The notes: generated by a model from the sequence alone, not told the origin. 64,000 nt of DNA from Anaeromyces robustus (GCA_002104895.1 MCFG01000352.1:1-64000), one strand, 5' to 3'; shown: positions 25,653 through 38,969, counted from the stretch's first letter. Translations and numbers: made by a program.

Positions 25653-26129
25653 CTATTAAAAATATAATATATAATATATAATATATAATAAAGAAAATTA
25701 TATATATATAATATAAATATAATTAATGAATTAATGTTTATTATGTAATTTATATATTTTATTTTATTTTATATTATATTATATTATTTTATTTTATTTT
25801 ATTTTAATATTTTTTTTAAAAGGTCTTAGGATAAAGGAAAGTAAATCATTATAACTATTTTATTTTTTTTATTTTATTTTTTTTTTTTTTTTATTTTCTG
25901 AAAGAGAAACTTTGGATCTTTTTTTTTTTTTTTTTTTTTTTTTTTGGGACAGGAACCATGAACAATGATAAAGCTAAAATATTTAATTTAAATAATTTTG
26001 AAAAAAAAAAAAATTAAAAGAAGTTATATTAAGAATATAAATTAATAATCAAGAAAAAAACATTATATGGGAACAAAAATAAATAATGAATACCACACTA
26101 TATAATAAAAATAGAATTAAAATTATGCT

Positions 26130-26202
26130 ATCATAAACCATTTAAACCAATTCTTTTTTTATCATTTTTACATATATATTAATAATAATAAAAGGCAGAG
26201 TG

Positions 26203-26233
<31 letters not shown>

Positions 26234-26257
26234 GAATTAATTTAAATGGTTTATGAT
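26130..26257. repeat. Inverted repeat with 17-bp perfect arms
   Basis: ATCATAAACCATTTAAA (26130-26146) is the exact reverse complement of 26241-26257. The match continues inward over about 14 more bases (AATTCTTTTTTT) after two mismatches, so the arms reach about 31 bp around a loop of about 65 bp. It may be a tiny MITE or fold-back remnant; no clear target duplication was seen. Confidence 0.75.
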
Positions 26258-28042
26258 ATATCTATTTATCTATATATTAAATAATTCTATTAATTTATTT
26301 TTTTTGTTAAAATTAATATATATAAATAAATAATAATTAATTATTATATATATATAAAATTGTATTGTTATTTTAATTACTATCTTATTATTATTGTAGT
26401 GTAATATTTAAATATGATTTATATTTTATTACTATATTTACTTATATTATTTATAATAAACTAAAAGATTTATAATAATCTAATAATCTGTAAATTAATA
26501 TGAAATTAAAGACAATGAATTTATATATATTGATATTAAAATAATAATAAATAAATAATAATATTTAAATAAAAAATTAGTTATATTTAGTTAATATCAT
26601 GTATATTTAATAATTGGATTGGAAATTAAAAGTGTTTTTTTTTTTTTTTATTTTATTTTTTAATTAAAAAAAAAAAAAAAAAAAAAAAAAACCTAATGTA
26701 TTATTATTATTTAATTAAAAAGGAAAAAAAATATATAATTATCTTTTTTATATTCTTTTTTATTTTTTCTATTTATTTAATTATTTATTTTCATCCACTT
26801 ATTATTATTAATGTCATTTAGTATGAAATATATGATCGATTATAAATTTTAACTTTATTTTTAAGAATTTATATTATTTTATTTTTTTTTAAAAAATAAT
26901 TCTAGACTTTTTTTATATTTTATATTTGATCATTTATATTAAAAAAAAAAAAAAAAAAGGAAAACAGTATTAACAATTATTAATAAATAAGCTTTTATTA
27001 TATTAATATTTTAATTTTTTTTTTTTTTTTTTTAGTTTTCATTTTACATTATTTTATTTTTACTATTTTTTCATTATCACACTTTTTTTTTTCATTGTTA
27101 TTTTATAATACCTTGTGCTATTAATTAATTTTAAAAGTATTTTATAAATAGTTTTTCTTTTTTTTCATATTAAATTCTTTTTTCTTTAATTAATTAATTA
27201 AAAAAATTTTTTTATTCTATTATCAATAATTGTAATTTATAATTAATTAAAAATAGAAAAAAAGTTTGATTTATTTAATTTCAGATCACTACAACAGTTA
27301 AATAAAAATTACTGAAAATAGTTGTTTTAATTAAAATTTAATTTTATTTTTCTTATTGTCATAAAAAAAAAAAAAATGAAATAATAATTTCAAAAAAGTT
27401 TTCTTAACCATTTTTTTTTTTTTCAAATTATTTTTTATATCATTTAAACTTTTAATTTAATATTCAAATATGTTTAAATAATAATAATCTATAGTAATTA
27501 GGTTTATAGTATAGAAGCGCAGTAAAAATTCAATTTAATATAATTTTAAATAGTAGTCAGTTTCTAGTGCATAAACTAGATTAAAAATGATATAAATTTT
27601 AATTAATAATAGAAGTTTTGTATATTGAAATATATTTATATACAAAAAATAAATTATTGAGATGTTTTTATATATTGAAAGAATAATATTATAAGTTTTG
27701 TTTATGTTTTCGTTTTTTTTTTCTTTTTTCTTTTTTTTTTTATTTTTAATATTCCATTTATATACAATACTAATGTTTTATTTTGTAATGAATTGATTTT
27801 AGTATACATTTATTTTAGTATTTCTATTTATTAACGTATATTTAAATGTATTTATATGTATATAATACAATTATTAAAAAAGAAAAGAATAATTCATTTA
27901 ATTTTATATAGATTAATAAAGAAGTGATTTTTTTATGTATGATAATGAATTATCAACATTATGTCATGAATTATAAAAAATTAAATAATATATCAGATAA
28001 TGATTAATATAGTTATTTTAATTATATAATTATATATAATAT

Positions 28043-28085
<43 letters not shown>

Positions 28086-28092
<7 letters not shown>

Positions 28093-28137
28093 GTTAAGTA
28101 TTTTTTTTTTTAAATTAAAAAATACTTAACTGTAAAA
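28086..28137. repeat. Perfect hairpin next to poly-T
   Basis: Arms 28086-28106 and 28117-28137 are exact reverse complements (core ACAGTTAAGTATTTTTT), with a ten-base AT loop. The left arm merges with a poly-T of about 45 bases. Confidence 0.85.
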
Positions 28138-28190
28138 TAATTTTTTAATTTAAAAAGAATATTTAAGGTATGTGATGTTAATATAAAATT

Positions 28191-28221
<31 letters not shown>

Positions 28222-30167
28222 AATTATAATTATAATTATAATGTAAATCATTATTTTAATCATTATAATAAAATAATAATATCATTATTTAATCATATAA
28301 ATTTAAAATTTTTTAATAAAAATATTTTTTTTTTTGTTACTAAAATTTTGTTCAAGAGAAAAAATTTATGATAATAAACAATATTAAATGATAATAACAA
28401 TAGTAAACGATTAATAAAAAGAAATTGTTGTTATTATACTTATATAATATAATAATTCTTTAATTATAGTATTAAAAATCAATATAATTATAGTATAATA
28501 CTTTTATAAAAAAATTTTTTTTTTTTTGCTGTAAACATACTAATATTAATATTATAATTATAATATTAATTAATATTAGTATAATTATAAAAAGAAAAAA
28601 TAAAAAAAAAAAATTTTTTTGTTATGTAATGTCACATTTATTATTTTTTTTTGGCCGTTTATTTTATTATTATTATCATTATTATAATTTTTAAAAAGTA
28701 TTAATGTATTAATATAACATATGATATATAATATATATTATAAAATGATGAATGAATGATTTAATTGAAAAAAAAATAATTATTATCATTATATAATTCC
28801 ATTTTATTATTTAATTATATTATTATTATTTTTATAATAATCATTTTATCATTTTTTTTTCTTAATTAAATTACATAATGAATTAATATATCAATATCTT
28901 ATTATTCAAAATAAGTATAAATCATAAAGTTTAAAGTTTATTTTAATTTTTATATTATATTGTCCATGTCCATTTAACACAATAATTAAATCAATATCAT
29001 TAAAATGAATGAATAAATAACAATTAATGAATATCATTAAACAAACAAACAAATAAATAAATGAATAAAACAAAATAATAAATAAAAATTATATCATAAA
29101 ATGAATAATCAATTTGTTTTTATTTATTATCAATTTTTTTATTTATATATTATATATGAATATGAAATAAAAAATAAGGTATAAACCATGAAAATGTTTA
29201 TTGAATTTTTTGAATATGATTTATAATTAATTATTTATATTAATAATTATGAGTTATGAGTTATGTTAATTAATTAATTAATTAATAAATATTTGTATAT
29301 TTATTATTATTATTATGAATTTTATATTATGATAATTTTGTATATGATATTAAAAATTAAATATCACATTTTTTTTATATTAATTAAATAAAAAATGTAT
29401 TTGATTTATTTAATTATTATTTAATTATTTATTATATTTTATTTAGTTCATGCTTAATTTTATAATAGTTTATAAGTATTCACTTATTTATTTATCCTAA
29501 CTTTTTTTTTATTACTAAACATTTAATTAATTAAAAAAAAAAAAAAGAGAAAAAAAAAAAAAAACTTATAAGATGAATCATATTTTTAATTAATTTAATA
29601 AAAAACAAAAAAAAAAAAATAAAAACAAAAACAAAAACAACAACAAAAAATTGAAACAAAAAATTAAAACAAAAAGAATAATAAAAGATATAAAGACTAA
29701 TGAAAAAAATAATAATAAAAAAAATAATACTTTTTTATTATATTAAAATAAATAATAAAAAAAGTAATAATTAATTTTTTATTCCATTTTAATTATTTAT
29801 TTCATTTTATTGTTACATGAATATTAAACATATTATATAATAAAAAAATATTCCATCATTCATTCATTCTTTCACCATTAATCAATATAAATTAATATCA
29901 ATACTTTCATTGCTGTTATTTTATTTATTTATTTATTATTATTATTATTAGTTTTTTTTTTTTTTTTTTCATAACAAAATTTATATATAAGTTAAATAAT
30001 ACTTATAAAATATTAATTATTAATACAAGATATAATAATTATACTTTTATTATTACTTTTATTTTTAATTATTAATTATTAATTAATATTTATTTGTATT
30101 TTTTAAATTTGTTTTTATTTTTATGTATGTATTTGTATTTATGTATACGTTTATATACTTATTTATG

Positions 30168-30728
30168 CTGAGTGTAGCATTTCGGCAATGTACATGAAAT
30201 TTTTTGCATTGACAGGTCCTTTACGCCACATTTCATATTTTAAATTTATATAAATATTTTTTGACGCCACATTTATATAAAAATTTTTTAAGAGAGTTTA
30301 TATATAGTACTTGTATATTAAAACATTTCTTATTTATTTCATAATTTAAAGAATTATAAATATAAATTTTAAATTTCACTTAATATTTTATTTATTTCAT
30401 AATTTAAAGAATTATAAATATAAATTTTAAATTTCACTTAATATTTTTTTTATTTCATAATTTAAAGAATTATAAATATAAATTTTAAATTTCACATAAT
30501 ATTTTATTTATTTCATAAGTTAAATAAAAAAAAAAAGAAATATTAATAAAAAGAAGATACCACTAATAAATTGGTTTCATAAATCAATAATAAATAAAAT
30601 ATTGATTTTAATAATATAATAAATTTTTTATTTATTTATTTTATAAGCCACAATATAATACATTTAAATAATACGTTATTTTAATGCGCGATACATTTAC
30701 GAAATACATTGCCGAAATGCACACTTCC
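30168..30728. mobile_element. Non-autonomous DNA transposon (MITE), possibly Mutator-like
   Basis: A 561-bp element bounded by inverted termini: GCATTTCGGCAATGTA (30177-30192) is the exact reverse complement of 30705-30720, and AGTGT(A) just outside the left arm is mirrored by ACACT on the right. A 10-bp direct repeat flanks it, the size typical of Mutator-like transposition (9-11 bp). There is no open frame for a transposase; the interior is AT-rich, with two ACGCCACATTT motifs near the left end (30223 and 30264) and a 58-bp tandem array. The termini are far more GC-rich than the surroundings. Superfamily is inferred only from duplication length; no transposase is present to confirm it. Confidence 0.75.
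30331..30520. repeat. 58-bp tandem array inside the TIR element
   Basis: ATAATTTAAAGAATTATAAA starts at 30341, 30399 and 30457, and a diverged partial copy begins at 30515, all 58 bp apart. Copies differ by only one or two bases, so the expansion is recent relative to the element. Confidence 0.9.
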
Positions 30729-31350
30729 CTTATTTATGTATTTGTTTGTATTTGTAATTGTAATTGTATTTGATTTATTTAGTTTTTATATTAATTAATT
30801 TTTCTTAGAATAATAAAATATAGAAAAAAAAGGGAGGGTTTAATTATTTTTAATTAATTCATTTTTTATTAATAATTATTTAATTTTAAAAAAAAATTTT
30901 CTAAAAATTCTTTTCTTTTTTTAAAAAATTAAATTTTTTTTTAAATAATAAAAAGAAATTTCTATAAAAGTATAAATTAAAATATTTTATTCTTTTTCCT
31001 TTTTCTTGGTTTTCTTTTCTTTTCTTTTTTATTTTATTTATTTTATTTTCTTTTATTTTATTTTATTTAATTATAATAGAATTAAATAATTAAATTAAAT
31101 AAAATTAATTATTATCAAAATACAGATTTTTTTTTTTGAACTTTTTTTTTTTCTTTTATCTATCTTATAATAAATTGAATTATCTATAAAAGGAATTAAT
31201 TAAAATTAAAAATTAAAAATTAAACAAAAACTAAAAGAAAAAAGAGAAGAAAAAATTTAAATATTAAAATGTCCCTACATTTTCTTTTTATATTCTATTT
31301 TATTTTGCTTTAAATTATATTATTTTAAATGATTATTTTTAATTAATAAA

Positions 31351-31451
31351 TTTCATTTAATGATAGTTATTATGTAAATTCAATGATGGAATTTTACTTC
31401 TACTTAATAATTATAGTAAATAGTCATTATCTTATATATCATTAAATGAAA
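31351..31451. repeat. Inverted repeat, 15-bp perfect arms
   Basis: TTTCATTTAATGATA (31351-31365) and its exact reverse complement (31437-31451) enclose 71 bases of less AT-rich sequence. The size would fit a very short MITE, but no target duplication was recognised. Confidence 0.65.
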
Positions 31452-32187
31452 CAAATTAAGTCATCAGCAATTAATTAATATCTTTATATTATTTAATTAT
31501 TGATTACAGTTCATTATCATTTTCATCAAACATCAAATACATTAAAATATAATAAAAGGTAGCAGATAAAAATTATTGTTTTATTATAATTATTTATATT
31601 GTAAAAATGCTTTAATTAATTTGTAAAATTTAATTAGATAGTTATAAAAAATATCATGTTTCATATTTTATGTTTTATTATGAGAATAAACTAAACATAC
31701 AAATATACAAATATCTTCTATTTCATTTTCATTTTCTATTTAATTAATTATTATTATATTTTTTTTTATCATGCTTTTTATCAAATTTATTTTTATAATA
31801 TTTTCTGTTACAGATAAATGATAAATTTTAATATTATTTATTAATTTTGATTCTGTAAAAAAAAAAATACATTTATTTTTAATGTATTAATACAATAATT
31901 AAAAATAATATAATAATAATTAATAATTGTTTTATTTATTTATTATTAACGTTTTTCTGTATTTATTATATAATTAAAAAATTATTATATAATAAATAAA
32001 TAAAAATAAAAGTATTTAAAGATATATATATAATTATTTTGTTTATATAGGCAATTATATTTTAAAATAATTTATAAATGTTATTATGAATATATGAATT
32101 TATTATTATAATAATATTGAAAATAATAAGATTTTTTTTTTTATTTTTAGTTAATTGCTATAATTATAATAATATAAATAATAAGTC

Positions 32188-32246
32188 TTAAAATTATTAT
32201 TAGTTTTAAATTCTTCATTATACTATAAAACTAATAATAATTTTAA
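32188..32246. repeat. Perfect hairpin with 21-bp arms
   Basis: Positions 32188-32208 and 32226-32246 are exact reverse complements (core AAAATTATTATTAGTTTTA), separated by 17 bases. Confidence 0.8.
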
Positions 32247-32907
32247 TTATAATTATTACTTTTATTATTATTATTATTATTATTACTTATTATTATTATT
32301 ATTATAAATGTTATTGTTATAATAATAATTATTAATATTATTAATTATTTATTAATTATTAATATTACAATTATTATTAAATAATCTAATTATCCAAACA
32401 ACAAAAAAGTACAATAGTTTCATTAATAAAAATAATATAACAGTTATAATAAAAATAATATAACAGTTATAATAATAATAATAATAATTATAATAATAAT
32501 AATAATAATTATAATAATAATAATAATAATTAATAATAATAATAGAATAAATGAAAAAATAATTAATAGTGAAACATAAATTGAAATTATTATAAAAATA
32601 ATTTCTATAAATATTTCCATATGTTTTACAAATTAATTTTTATTTTATTATCATTTAAACAATATAAAAAATTAAAGTGAGTGTTACATTTAATGAATTG
32701 AATAAAAAAAAAAGGAATAAAAGAATTATTTTAATTAATATAAAATAATTGTTTTAATTAAACTAATTTGAATAATTAAATTAATTTTTTTTTTTTATTT
32801 TTCGAAGTAAAAAAAAAAAAAAAAAGAATGAGAGAATAGTTCTAGTTCTATAATATATTAAAATAATTAATATATTATTTTATGTGAATAACTGTTTTTT
32901 TCTCTCT

Positions 32908-32948
32908 ATGAATGACTATTTTTTTTTTAAAAAAAAATAGTCATTCAT
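32908..32948. repeat. 41-bp palindrome
   Basis: ATGAATGACTATTTTTTTT on the left is mirrored by AAAAAAAATAGTCATTCAT on the right with essentially no loop. The GC-containing ends (GAATGACT/AGTCATTC) make chance less likely than for pure AT palindromes. Confidence 0.85.
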
Positions 32949-34571
32949 TCAGATATTATATTATTTTTAAATTTATAATAATGCTAAATATTAAAAAATA
33001 ATTAAATATTCTATATTTTTTTTTTATTTTTATATAATATATATGATTAATTAAAAAAAAATTTTTTTTTGTTTATTAATTAATATTTATTAAATAAAAT
33101 ATTTTTTTTTTAAAAAATCACACATAAAGCTTGTAAGTCACAAAATACAATAAAATAATGTATAAAATATAAAATATATAAAATATATAAAATATATAAA
33201 ATATATAAAATATATAAATTAATAAATTACATATAATATTTTTAAAAAAAATATTTTATTTTAATGTTAACGTATTAAATTATTTATTGTGTTAAATAAC
33301 TGCAAGTATTAAGTATTACCCATATGGTTACACATATTTTATTGCTAATCATAAAATAATATAATTTATTATTTTAATTATTTGTAACTTGGCAACAGAT
33401 TGGGTTTTATTATTATTATTATTTTTTTTAATTAATTAATTAAAGTACTAATTTTTTTTCTTAATAATTAATTTTTTTGGTTTACCTTTTACTATAATAT
33501 ATTCCAATTAATTTAATATAATAATTGTTTTTTGAAGGTCCCTACTTTTTATTTTTATTAATTTTACTTATTTTGCATAAATTAACATATATAGTATTTT
33601 GACAATTCATTTTTTTTAAGTAAATAAACAATTTAATAAATGAATTTATGAATAAATATTTTAATAATAAGAAAGAAGAAAAAAAGAAAAAAAAAATTAA
33701 TATTTGAATATTAAAAAAAAATTATCTAAAAAAATTTTGAAAAGTAGGGTTTATTTTTAAATATTTAATAAAAAATTTAAAAAGAATGAATGCAATTTTT
33801 TTTATTAATTTTTATCTATTAATGTTTAAAAACATAATAAATCATATATACATATATAGGCATTTAATTTATTTTTACATTTTTTTTTATCTTTCTGTGG
33901 AGAATAAAAATGAATATTAATTAATCAAACTAATGATTAATGATTAATAACTATGTTTTAATAATGTCATTATATGAAAATAATGTTATAAAAATATTTT
34001 ATTTTGAAATTTGTACTATGTAAAGCAAGTTCTTTTATTAGTTTTATTATGATATAATTTTAAATAATTAAAGTAATAAAAAAGAATTATAATTGTATAT
34101 AATATCTAGAAAAATATAATGATAAATAATCTAAAATAGACAAAGACTAATAATAAGAATAAAATTATTAAAATATAATAAGTAATTAATAGACCAATTA
34201 ACAATATAAACAACTATTTAGATAAAAAAAAACAAATACAAGCAATTAATAATAATTAATATACAATTCATAACATTAATATACAATTATTATTTAATAT
34301 AATATTAATTATTTAATATTATTTTATTATATGAAAATATTATTATAAACAATATATTTTATTTTTTATTACAATATAATTGTATATTATTTATTTTAAA
34401 TTACATAAATAAATTTTTTGTTATTAATTTTTTTTTTATATAAGTTATTATTTAGGTTATAATTAATTGTAATATTTATAATAAAAAACTATATATATAT
34501 ATATATTATATTTTATATTATATTTTTTGTTTAACAAATTTTATTTGATTTTTTTTATATTTTTATTTTAT

Positions 34572-35252
34572 TCAAGAAATACTTTGTAAAAATACATTTA
34601 TTATTATTAATATAATGAATATTATAAAAAACCAACGACGCATAAAACGACTGAAACAACAACCAATTAACATTAAAGGTAATATATAAATATTAATTGC
34701 CATCATTATAATAGCAGATGAACATAAGCTAGTACAACCATTGTCATTTCGTTCTTCACAAATTTTATTATTATCATGTAATTTATAATTAACACATTGA
34801 CGAGAAGAACAATCTTTATTAGATTTACATTTAGCACCTCTAGGTAAACCACATCGCATTTGATAAAGTTTATGATTTGTTGATTTACGAACGTATTGAC
34901 AATGAACAATTGGGTTATCTTCATTAAAAGAACAATGACCTTCCATACATTTATTGGATAGGCATTGGGAATCAGAAGTACAACTTTTACTAAAACATAA
35001 ACCTAAACTAATATCTAAGGGACTACAAGTATCCGTAATGTATGTTATTTTTTTTCCTTCTTTATTTGGAATTTCAATAGTGTTGAGATCACTACGGTTT
35101 CTGGTAGAAACACAATTATCGTCCTTACAATAAAATTCTTCATAACCTCTATCCAAATGGAATTTACTTAATACTCTATATTTTTTTATACCATAAATAG
35201 TTGTAAAAAAATGACAAATATAAATTAAATATAATAATTTTCGAATGTACAT
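34572..35252 (-). CDS. Cysteine-rich secretory-pathway membrane protein, unknown function
   Basis: Intronless, 226 residues. An N-terminal hydrophobic segment (residues 5-20) looks like a signal peptide. The ectodomain (about 21-178) has 16 cysteines, including a repeated C-x5-C-x4-C motif: CTSDSQCLSNKC (91-102) and CKSNKDCSSRQC (142-153). Two hydrophobic stretches (about 181-200 and 207-224), separated by SRFMRR, end the protein, suggesting a hairpin or two-pass anchor with a disulfide-rich external domain. The cysteine spacing loosely recalls small disulfide domains such as Dickkopf-like modules, but I cannot assign a family. It is isolated by about 9.9 kb and 13.9 kb from its neighbours, and its higher GC and sharp start favour a real gene. 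The ATG at 35252 directly precedes the signal-like segment. Confidence 0.82.
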   Translation of the reverse strand: MYIRKLLYLIYICHFFTTIYGIKKYRVLSKFHLDRGYEEFYCKDDNCVSTRNRSDLNTIEIPNKEGKKITYITDTCSPLDISLGLCFSKSCTSDSQCLSNKCMEGHCSFNEDNPIVHCQYVRKSTNHKLYQMRCGLPRGAKCKSNKDCSSRQCVNYKLHDNNKICEERNDNGCTSLCSSAIIMMAINIYILPLMLIGCCFSRFMRRWFFIIFIILIIINVFLQSIS

Positions 35253-36154
35253 TTTAATTTATTTGTTTTAAAAGACTTTTATACAATTGCTTTTTAGCAG
35301 AATTTTTTTTTTTTTCGTTTTAATTTTTTTTTTTATTTTTTATTTTTTTTATAAACATTTTTTTTTTATTTACATAAAATATCTTTTATTTATGTTTCAT
35401 ATATTATAATTATAATATAATATATGTATTAAAATTAATTAAAATTTTTGAAACTTCTTTATTGTTTGAAATATGTTGGTTGAAATAAGATATAAAAAAA
35501 TATAATAATTAATAGATTAAATAAAAATTTTTCTTTAACTAAAATCATTATAAAAAAATAATATTCTGGTATTGTAAGAAGAATAATTTTTAGGTAAAAA
35601 AAAAAAGGAAAAAAACAACCTTTATTCCAGATTTGATAATTAATTTTATTATATATATTTATACATTTAATTTTAATTATATAAATTATATATTTTATAT
35701 TTATTTATTCATTTAAATAAATTTATTTAAATAAATAATAATATATACATTAAATTAATAAATAATAATATGTAATATTTGTATAATTTAATATAAATTT
35801 ATTTAATAATAATTATTATGTATTTAATTAATTATTTAAATTTAATCAATTATAATTTTTTTATGCATGCATTTTTATATCAATAACAGAAAAAAACAAA
35901 AAAAAAAAAAAATTTTTTTTATCTGTTGATTGATTCGTTTTTTAATTTAAATTTTTTACAGCAAAAGTTTTAATCATTATATAAATTTTTAATTATATAA
36001 ATAATAGAAATATTATAAATATAAAGGAAAATAATAATAAATAATAAATAATAGATAAAAAAAATATAAAGATTAAAAAAAAATTTCTCTGTTACTGTTT
36101 TCATACGAATCAGAAAACTTTAGTATTCCAAAAAAAGACTTAGTAACAAAAAAA

Positions 36155-36265
36155 ATGAAAGTGATCGATGTTACCATGAAGTTATCTTTTGAATCGGATG
36201 AAGGGTTTAAAAAAAGACCATTAGACAAGTTTTTTAGTTATTCACCAAACAACCTTTTAAATTAA
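36155..36265 (+). CDS. Possible small open reading frame, 36 residues
   Basis: An ATG frame encodes MKVIDVTMKLSFESDEGF and continues to NNLLN before TAA. It sits in a segment (about 36085-36370) visibly less AT-rich than the surrounding desert, with normal-looking codon variety rather than repeats. No homology is recognised. Alternatives are an exon of an undetected gene or an unannotated RNA gene. Confidence 0.3.
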   Translation: MKVIDVTMKLSFESDEGFKKRPLDKFFSYSPNNLLN

Positions 36266-37526
36266 AAATTTACACTTCTTTTTTTTTTTTTTTTGGAATA
36301 GTTTAAGTTTATCCTAAAAGGCCTGAAAGTACTTCGGTAGAATAAACCATTTTGATCATATTTTTTTTTCTACAGAGTCACTTTTTTTTTTAAAGTGTGA
36401 TTATAAATAAAATAGAATAAAAAAAAACATGATGGTTTGCAAAGAAATGTTTCCGAGAATAAAAATAAATATAATAATTCAGAAAAGGGAAAAATTTTTT
36501 ATTATTTATATATATTTAATTAAACATATTGTATTTTTACATTTCAATTATTTTTTATATGTAAGATAATATAATAAATATTTTTTTTTTATAGAAATGT
36601 TGATAAATTAATTTTTAAAATAATGGGTAATATATTATATATATAAACCCTTAAAAAAAGTAATATATATATGAATATTAAAAATATTTTTCAATAATTA
36701 AAATATATATTATAAATTGTAATTAACCATTGTTATTTGTTAAGCTGCATATAACCTTAAAAACTCTAAAAACTTTAAAAATATTATAACAATATATATT
36801 TGTGTAGTTTTTAATAAATTCTTCTTATTAAATATATATGATATTTATAATAAATAATATATATTCTTTTATATACATTTTTATTAAAAAAAACAATAAT
36901 TATTAAACTTTTTTTTTTATAATTAAGAAAATATCATGGTATAATTGTAAATTTAGTTTGAATATAATGTTATTATATTATTCAATATATTAATATATAT
37001 ATTTTATATATATATTAGAGTATCAAAATTTGATGGTAATATAGATATATTTATATTTATTAGATGTTAATAATTTAATGTAAATATGAAATATTATTTA
37101 TTTAATCTATACTGATATATTGTGGTAAGAATAAACAATGAATAAACAATACAACAACAAAGATAATATTAAATAAAAATTTCCTTGTTTCGTATTTATA
37201 GACTTGGTTTAAAATTATTATTAATAAACAATAAAAATATTAAGAAAAGAAAATAGTTTGAATAATTATTTAATTATATTATTGAATAACATTTTTTTTT
37301 ATATTAGAGTATAAAAAACAAACAAACCTAACTTTTTAACTAATTCTGTTTTATTATTATAAATATTAAGATTTATTATTTATATAACAATAATAAATAA
37401 TAATAAAAATAACACATAACAAAAAATTAATAAATAACAAAATTATTAATCTAATAGATGTTTGTATTAAATATTAGAATATATTAATATATTATAAATA
37501 ATCTTTTTTAAATATTATTTGTTCCC

Positions 37527-37571
<45 letters not shown>

Positions 37572-37990
37572 TTATATTTATTATTATTTAAACTCTTAAA
37601 ATAATTTATCTTCTTTCTATTTATGTACATTCTTAATAAACAACTAATTAAAAGCTAATATGCTATTATTTTGTTTTAATATTCTTTTCATATTTTTTTT
37701 TCTTTTTTTAGTTTTTTTCATGAGAATGTTTTATTATTATTAATGTTGCAAGTTAATTGATTGTTATTATCATTTATTATTTCTGTATTTAAATAATAAT
37801 GATAATATCAATTACAATAATTATTATAATACTTACCAAAGATATATTATTTAATTACAGAATTAATGATGATAATATTAATTATGATAATTTTATTATG
37901 ATTCAAAGTTAATACTAATAATATTATATATTTTATAGAATCTATTTTATTTTATTATTTATTTACTTTTATTTTTTTTAAAAAACAATA

Positions 37991-38037
37991 TTTTATTTTC
38001 ATCTTAATTATTTTTAATAATTAAGATGAATATAAAA
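37991..38037. repeat. Hairpin, 22-bp arms with one mismatch, 3-nt loop
   Basis: TTCATCTTAATTATT (37998-38012) and AATAATTAAGATGAA (38016-38030) are exact reverse complements around TTT. Pairing extends outward about seven more bases with one mismatch. Confidence 0.85.
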
Positions 38038-38969
38038 AAAAAAAAAGGAGTGTTTTGTATTTTATGACTTAGAAATTGTCATGCTATTTATGCAAATCTA
38101 ATATTTATTTATATTTATATGTTAATTAGTAATTTTAATATAATAATAATTTTTAATATTTTTTTTTTGTTTTTTTTTGTTTTTATAAGTATTTTAAAAT
38201 GTATACATTATTTAGTCATTATTAAAAATAAACTTTATATTTTTGTATCAGAGTTTCTTAATTTATTATTATTATTTTTTTAACATTTCTTTATTTATTA
38301 CTATATTTATTTATTTATTTATTTATTTATTTATTAATTAATTTATTTATTTATATATATTTATTTATTAATTATTAATTAATTATTTATATAAGTTTGT
38401 TGCCAAACTTAATTTATTGGTATTTTAATATTTTTTTACATTGTTCATCTTTTTTTTTTTAGCTATAAGACTATGGAGTGCTAAAATTTAGTAACAAAAT
38501 TATTATGATTTAAAAAGTATTTATAATAATTATAAACACAAATATTTTTTTTTCAAATGAAGATTAATATGAAAATTACTTGACTATCTTTATACGTTAA
38601 TATGTCATTATTTATTTATTCATTCATTTATTTATTTATTATTAATTATTCATTATTATTTATTTATCAAGTTTTACTAGTATTATTTTAATTATTTTTT
38701 TTAAATAAAAATAAAAATAAAAATGATTAGATTAAAACCAATAATTCTGTTATATTTATTGACAAAAATTATTTTTATATTATAGAGTGATTTTTTTTTT
38801 CATTAAATTATACATTTACTTTTAATAGAGTTTTTAAATAATTTTTATTTAAATAAACGAGTTATGAAATTTTATAAAAAATAAACTCAAAATTAAATAA
38901 GTTAAAATAATAAAAAATGATTAAATGAACTTTAAAAAAAATTTAAAGAAAAATACAGAAATATAGAAA

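Larger units (their letters stand above)
24644..30157. other. Gene desert (first part)
   Basis: No gene seen in 5.5 kb. The first kilobase is extremely rich in poly-A, poly-T and TATATA runs. A poly-T of about 45 (28045-28089) and several inverted repeats (listed separately) are the only organised features. A 19-codon ATG frame at about 25959, after a GGGACAGGAACC stretch, is too short to call. Confidence 0.6.
30158..30738. repeat. 10-bp target-site duplication around the TIR element
   Basis: CTTATTTATG occurs at 30158-30167 and again at 30729-30738, directly outside the two inverted termini of the element between them. Similar TTATG words are common in this neighbourhood, so part of the match could be chance. 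Confidence 0.6.
30739..34571. other. Gene desert (second part)
   Basis: No gene seen. It holds A/T runs, three inverted repeats (31351-31451, 32188-32246, 32908-32948) and a 9-bp AAAATATAT tandem repeat near 33164-33217. Confidence 0.6.

Noticed and set aside
25950-26015. Short ATG frame after GGGACAGGAACC
   Set aside because: Nineteen codons ending in Lys run and stop; no splice donor with continuing frame recognised.
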